From contig CAJTYO010000003.1 of NCBI GenBank assembly GCA_910584045.1, forward strand, positions 44,837 through 108,836: a DNA stretch of 64,000 bases. Reading direction: 5' to 3'. Source of the DNA: an uncultured Oscillospiraceae bacterium (GTDB lineage: Bacteria > Bacillota > Clostridia > Oscillospirales > Oscillospiraceae). Positions within the stretch are counted from its first letter, which is position 1. Every line of letters begins with the position of its first letter. Of the stretch, positions 62,744 through 64,000 are shown piece after piece. The position numbers and the translations under genes were made by a program. The notes beneath the pieces were generated by a model, which did not search any database, was not told the DNA's origin, and saw only the letters and a program-made list of their open reading frames with translations.

Positions 62744-63883
62744 ATGAAAAGAAGAAAAATTTTGACAACTCTGCTGGCTTTATCGCTGGCATTTACATTT
62801 ACCGTTCCCTGCGCGGCCAATGAGGAGGAACTCCCCCCCGCGCCCGTGCAGGAGGAGACGACAGACCCCGTCCCGCCCCCGGAGGAACTGCCGGAGGAGC
62901 TGCCTCCGGACAGTCCGGAAGTACCGGCTCCCCCGGAGGACGTCCCCCCTGTCGAGCCTCCCGCTGAGGACCAGACGCCCGTCGAGGGAGAGGAGATCCC
63001 CGGCGAGACCCCGGCCCCCGCGCCGGAGGAGCCGCCGGTTCCCGCCGATCCCGAAATCCCGGATGTCCCGGTTGGGCCCGTCCCGGAGGACCCGGAAATT
63101 CCTGCCGAGCCCGTCCCGGAGGACCCCGCTCCGCCCGACAATCCGGAGGCTCCGCCGCTCCCCCCTGCCGAGGAGGCCCCGCCTCCAGCTGAGGAGGAGC
63201 CCGTCGAGCCGGAACCCGAGCCTGAACCGCCCATCATCAACGTGATCGTCCCCGAAAGCGGTCAGGTGATTATCAATCCGTACCGTATGCCGGTAGACCT
63301 GGGCGAGGGCAAGGTACAGGAGCAGATCATCAACCCCATGCAGACCCTGGTCAACCTCAGCACCGTTCCGGTGCAGGTGGACGCCTGGGCTGTGGGAACC
63401 ATCTCTCCTGAAAGCCGGGCGCAGTTTGTAAATCTCATGCCGGCGCCGGACGCAAGGGCGAAGGAGATTTTCATGTACGCCGAATTTCAAAACGATTCCG
63501 CCCTGTGGTCCGGCTGGTACGGGGATATGCCCAACCAAATTCTGATTTCCGCCTTCGGTATGTCCAAGGCGAACGTGCTGACCCTGGACCCGGGAGCGGA
63601 GGGGTACTTCCGCCTGTTCGGTTCGATGACGGACTTCCCCGCCGAGATGTGGGATACTGTGGATGCGCCGAATGTGACCGTGACCTTCAGCTTCACGCCC
63701 ATACTGCCAGAGCCGGAGGTCATCCCAGCTCTGCCCATGGACCCCGGCATTCCGGCCATCCCAGAGCCTCCTGCGGAGGTAATGCCCCCTCTGGACATCC
63801 AGCAGCTCGTCTCTCCCCAGCCCTCCGAGGAGGTCATTCCTCCGGAGGAAATATCGTCACTTTCTGAGACCCTGCTTCCTTAA
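62744..63883 (+). CDS. Secreted protein C of the INPY-domain trio, with a Pro/Glu-rich stalk
   Basis: 379 residues from the ATG at 62744 (GGAGAAACTATC). A signal peptide (1-25, CAA/NEE), then some 140 residues of Pro, Glu and Val repeats (about 27-165, PxPEEP-like), an extended wall-spanning type of stalk. The INPY domain follows (about 166-325): VIVPESGQVIINPYRMPVDL, LVNLSTVPVQVDAWAVGTI, GYFRLFGSM and VTFSFTPI. A second Pro-rich tail ends the chain. No LPXTG motif. It is closed by a strong terminator. Confidence 0.75.
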   Translation: MKRRKILTTLLALSLAFTFTVPCAANEEELPPAPVQEETTDPVPPPEELPEELPPDSPEVPAPPEDVPPVEPPAEDQTPVEGEEIPGETPAPAPEEPPVPADPEIPDVPVGPVPEDPEIPAEPVPEDPAPPDNPEAPPLPPAEEAPPPAEEEPVEPEPEPEPPIINVIVPESGQVIINPYRMPVDLGEGKVQEQIINPMQTLVNLSTVPVQVDAWAVGTISPESRAQFVNLMPAPDARAKEIFMYAEFQNDSALWSGWYGDMPNQILISAFGMSKANVLTLDPGAEGYFRLFGSMTDFPAEMWDTVDAPNVTVTFSFTPILPEPEVIPALPMDPGIPAIPEPPAEVMPPLDIQQLVSPQPSEEVIPPEEISSLSETLLP

Positions 63884-63896
63884 TAATGTATAATAG

Positions 63897-63938
63897 AGCA
63901 CCCGGACCCCGCTGTGGGTTCCGGGTGCTGTTTTTTTT
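63897..63938 (+). terminator. Terminator of the surface-protein cassette
   Basis: AGCACCCGG...CCGGGTGCT with inner pairing (63897-63929), then eight Ts. Confidence 0.92.
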
Positions 63939-64000
63939 GATAAACATTTTGCAATTTCCAGCCCTAACCTTATGTAACTCGGCAAATGGTGGCAAAGCCT

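Noticed and set aside
62497..63240. Ser/Gly-rich - strand frame resembling a repeat protein
   Set aside because: It is the antisense of the Pro/Glu stalk of secreted protein C; GGX codons are the complement of CCX.

Overview
The window is GC-rich DNA from a flagellated, Gram-positive, anaerobic member of the Clostridia. The closest fit by gene content is an Oscillospiraceae-type gut Firmicute; this is inference, because no 16S gene is present. The signs are an IreB-type phosphoprotein, a BlaI/M56 regulatory style, a 4Fe-4S aldo/keto reductase, a molybdenum hydroxylase of the selenium-dependent XDH type, strong AGGAGG ribosome sites and many TTGACA-17-TATAAT promoters. There are no tRNA or rRNA genes, no CRISPR array and no insertion sequence.

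Layout. 1-4.2 kb: end of a flagellar operon on the minus strand (flgM-flgN-flgK-flgL, with flgL running off the edge). 4.4-13.5 kb: housekeeping and stress genes (PilZ protein, membrane protein, clpC, rpsF-ssb-rpsR, ireB) and a SigV/RsiV-like ECF pair. 13.7-17.1 kb: a second ECF sigma/anti-sigma pair whose operon continues into a solitary adenine DNA methyltransferase. 17.3-19.3 kb: proBA. 19.5-28.6 kb: an accessory island with a 1433-residue BRCT/winged-helix-like protein, an XRE regulator, a Ser/Thr kinase coupled to a zinc-ribbon/beta-helix membrane protein, a DUF1351-DEDDh exonuclease fusion, a BspA-type remnant and a 52-residue protein. 28.7-43.6 kb: an XRE regulator with lepA, a DUF3795 gene, an aldo/keto reductase, the xpaC-telA-TPM operon, a block of inositol phosphatase, lspA, rluD-type, hslO and hydrolase genes, and purA. 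43.8-54.1 kb: two BlaI-repressor/M56-sensor modules flanking an xdh gene. 54.2-58.1 kb: citXG, a small unknown gene, a polysaccharide-deacetylase-like lipoprotein and deoC. 58.1-63.9 kb: flagellin followed by a membrane-anchored protein and three secreted proteins that share one unrecognised domain.

How they work together. The left and right ends are both motility and surface loci: FlgM holds sigma-28, FlgN chaperones FlgK and FlgL, and flagellin at 58.4 kb sits behind a sigma-28-type promoter. The most notable find is in the island. A 23-bp near-perfect palindrome occurs four times, each time exactly 19 nt upstream of a -10-like hexamer and in place of a recognisable -35. It sits in front of the BRCT gene, the XRE gene (and inside the kinase leader), the small-protein/exonuclease operon and, facing right, the region before the second XRE gene and lepA. 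This looks like one compact, probably activator-controlled regulon joining a kinase, an exonuclease and a large BRCT protein. Its biological role is unknown; defence, DNA-damage response or element control are all possible. The second candidate is the surface-protein cassette behind flagellin, including a truncated second copy of the flagellin start.
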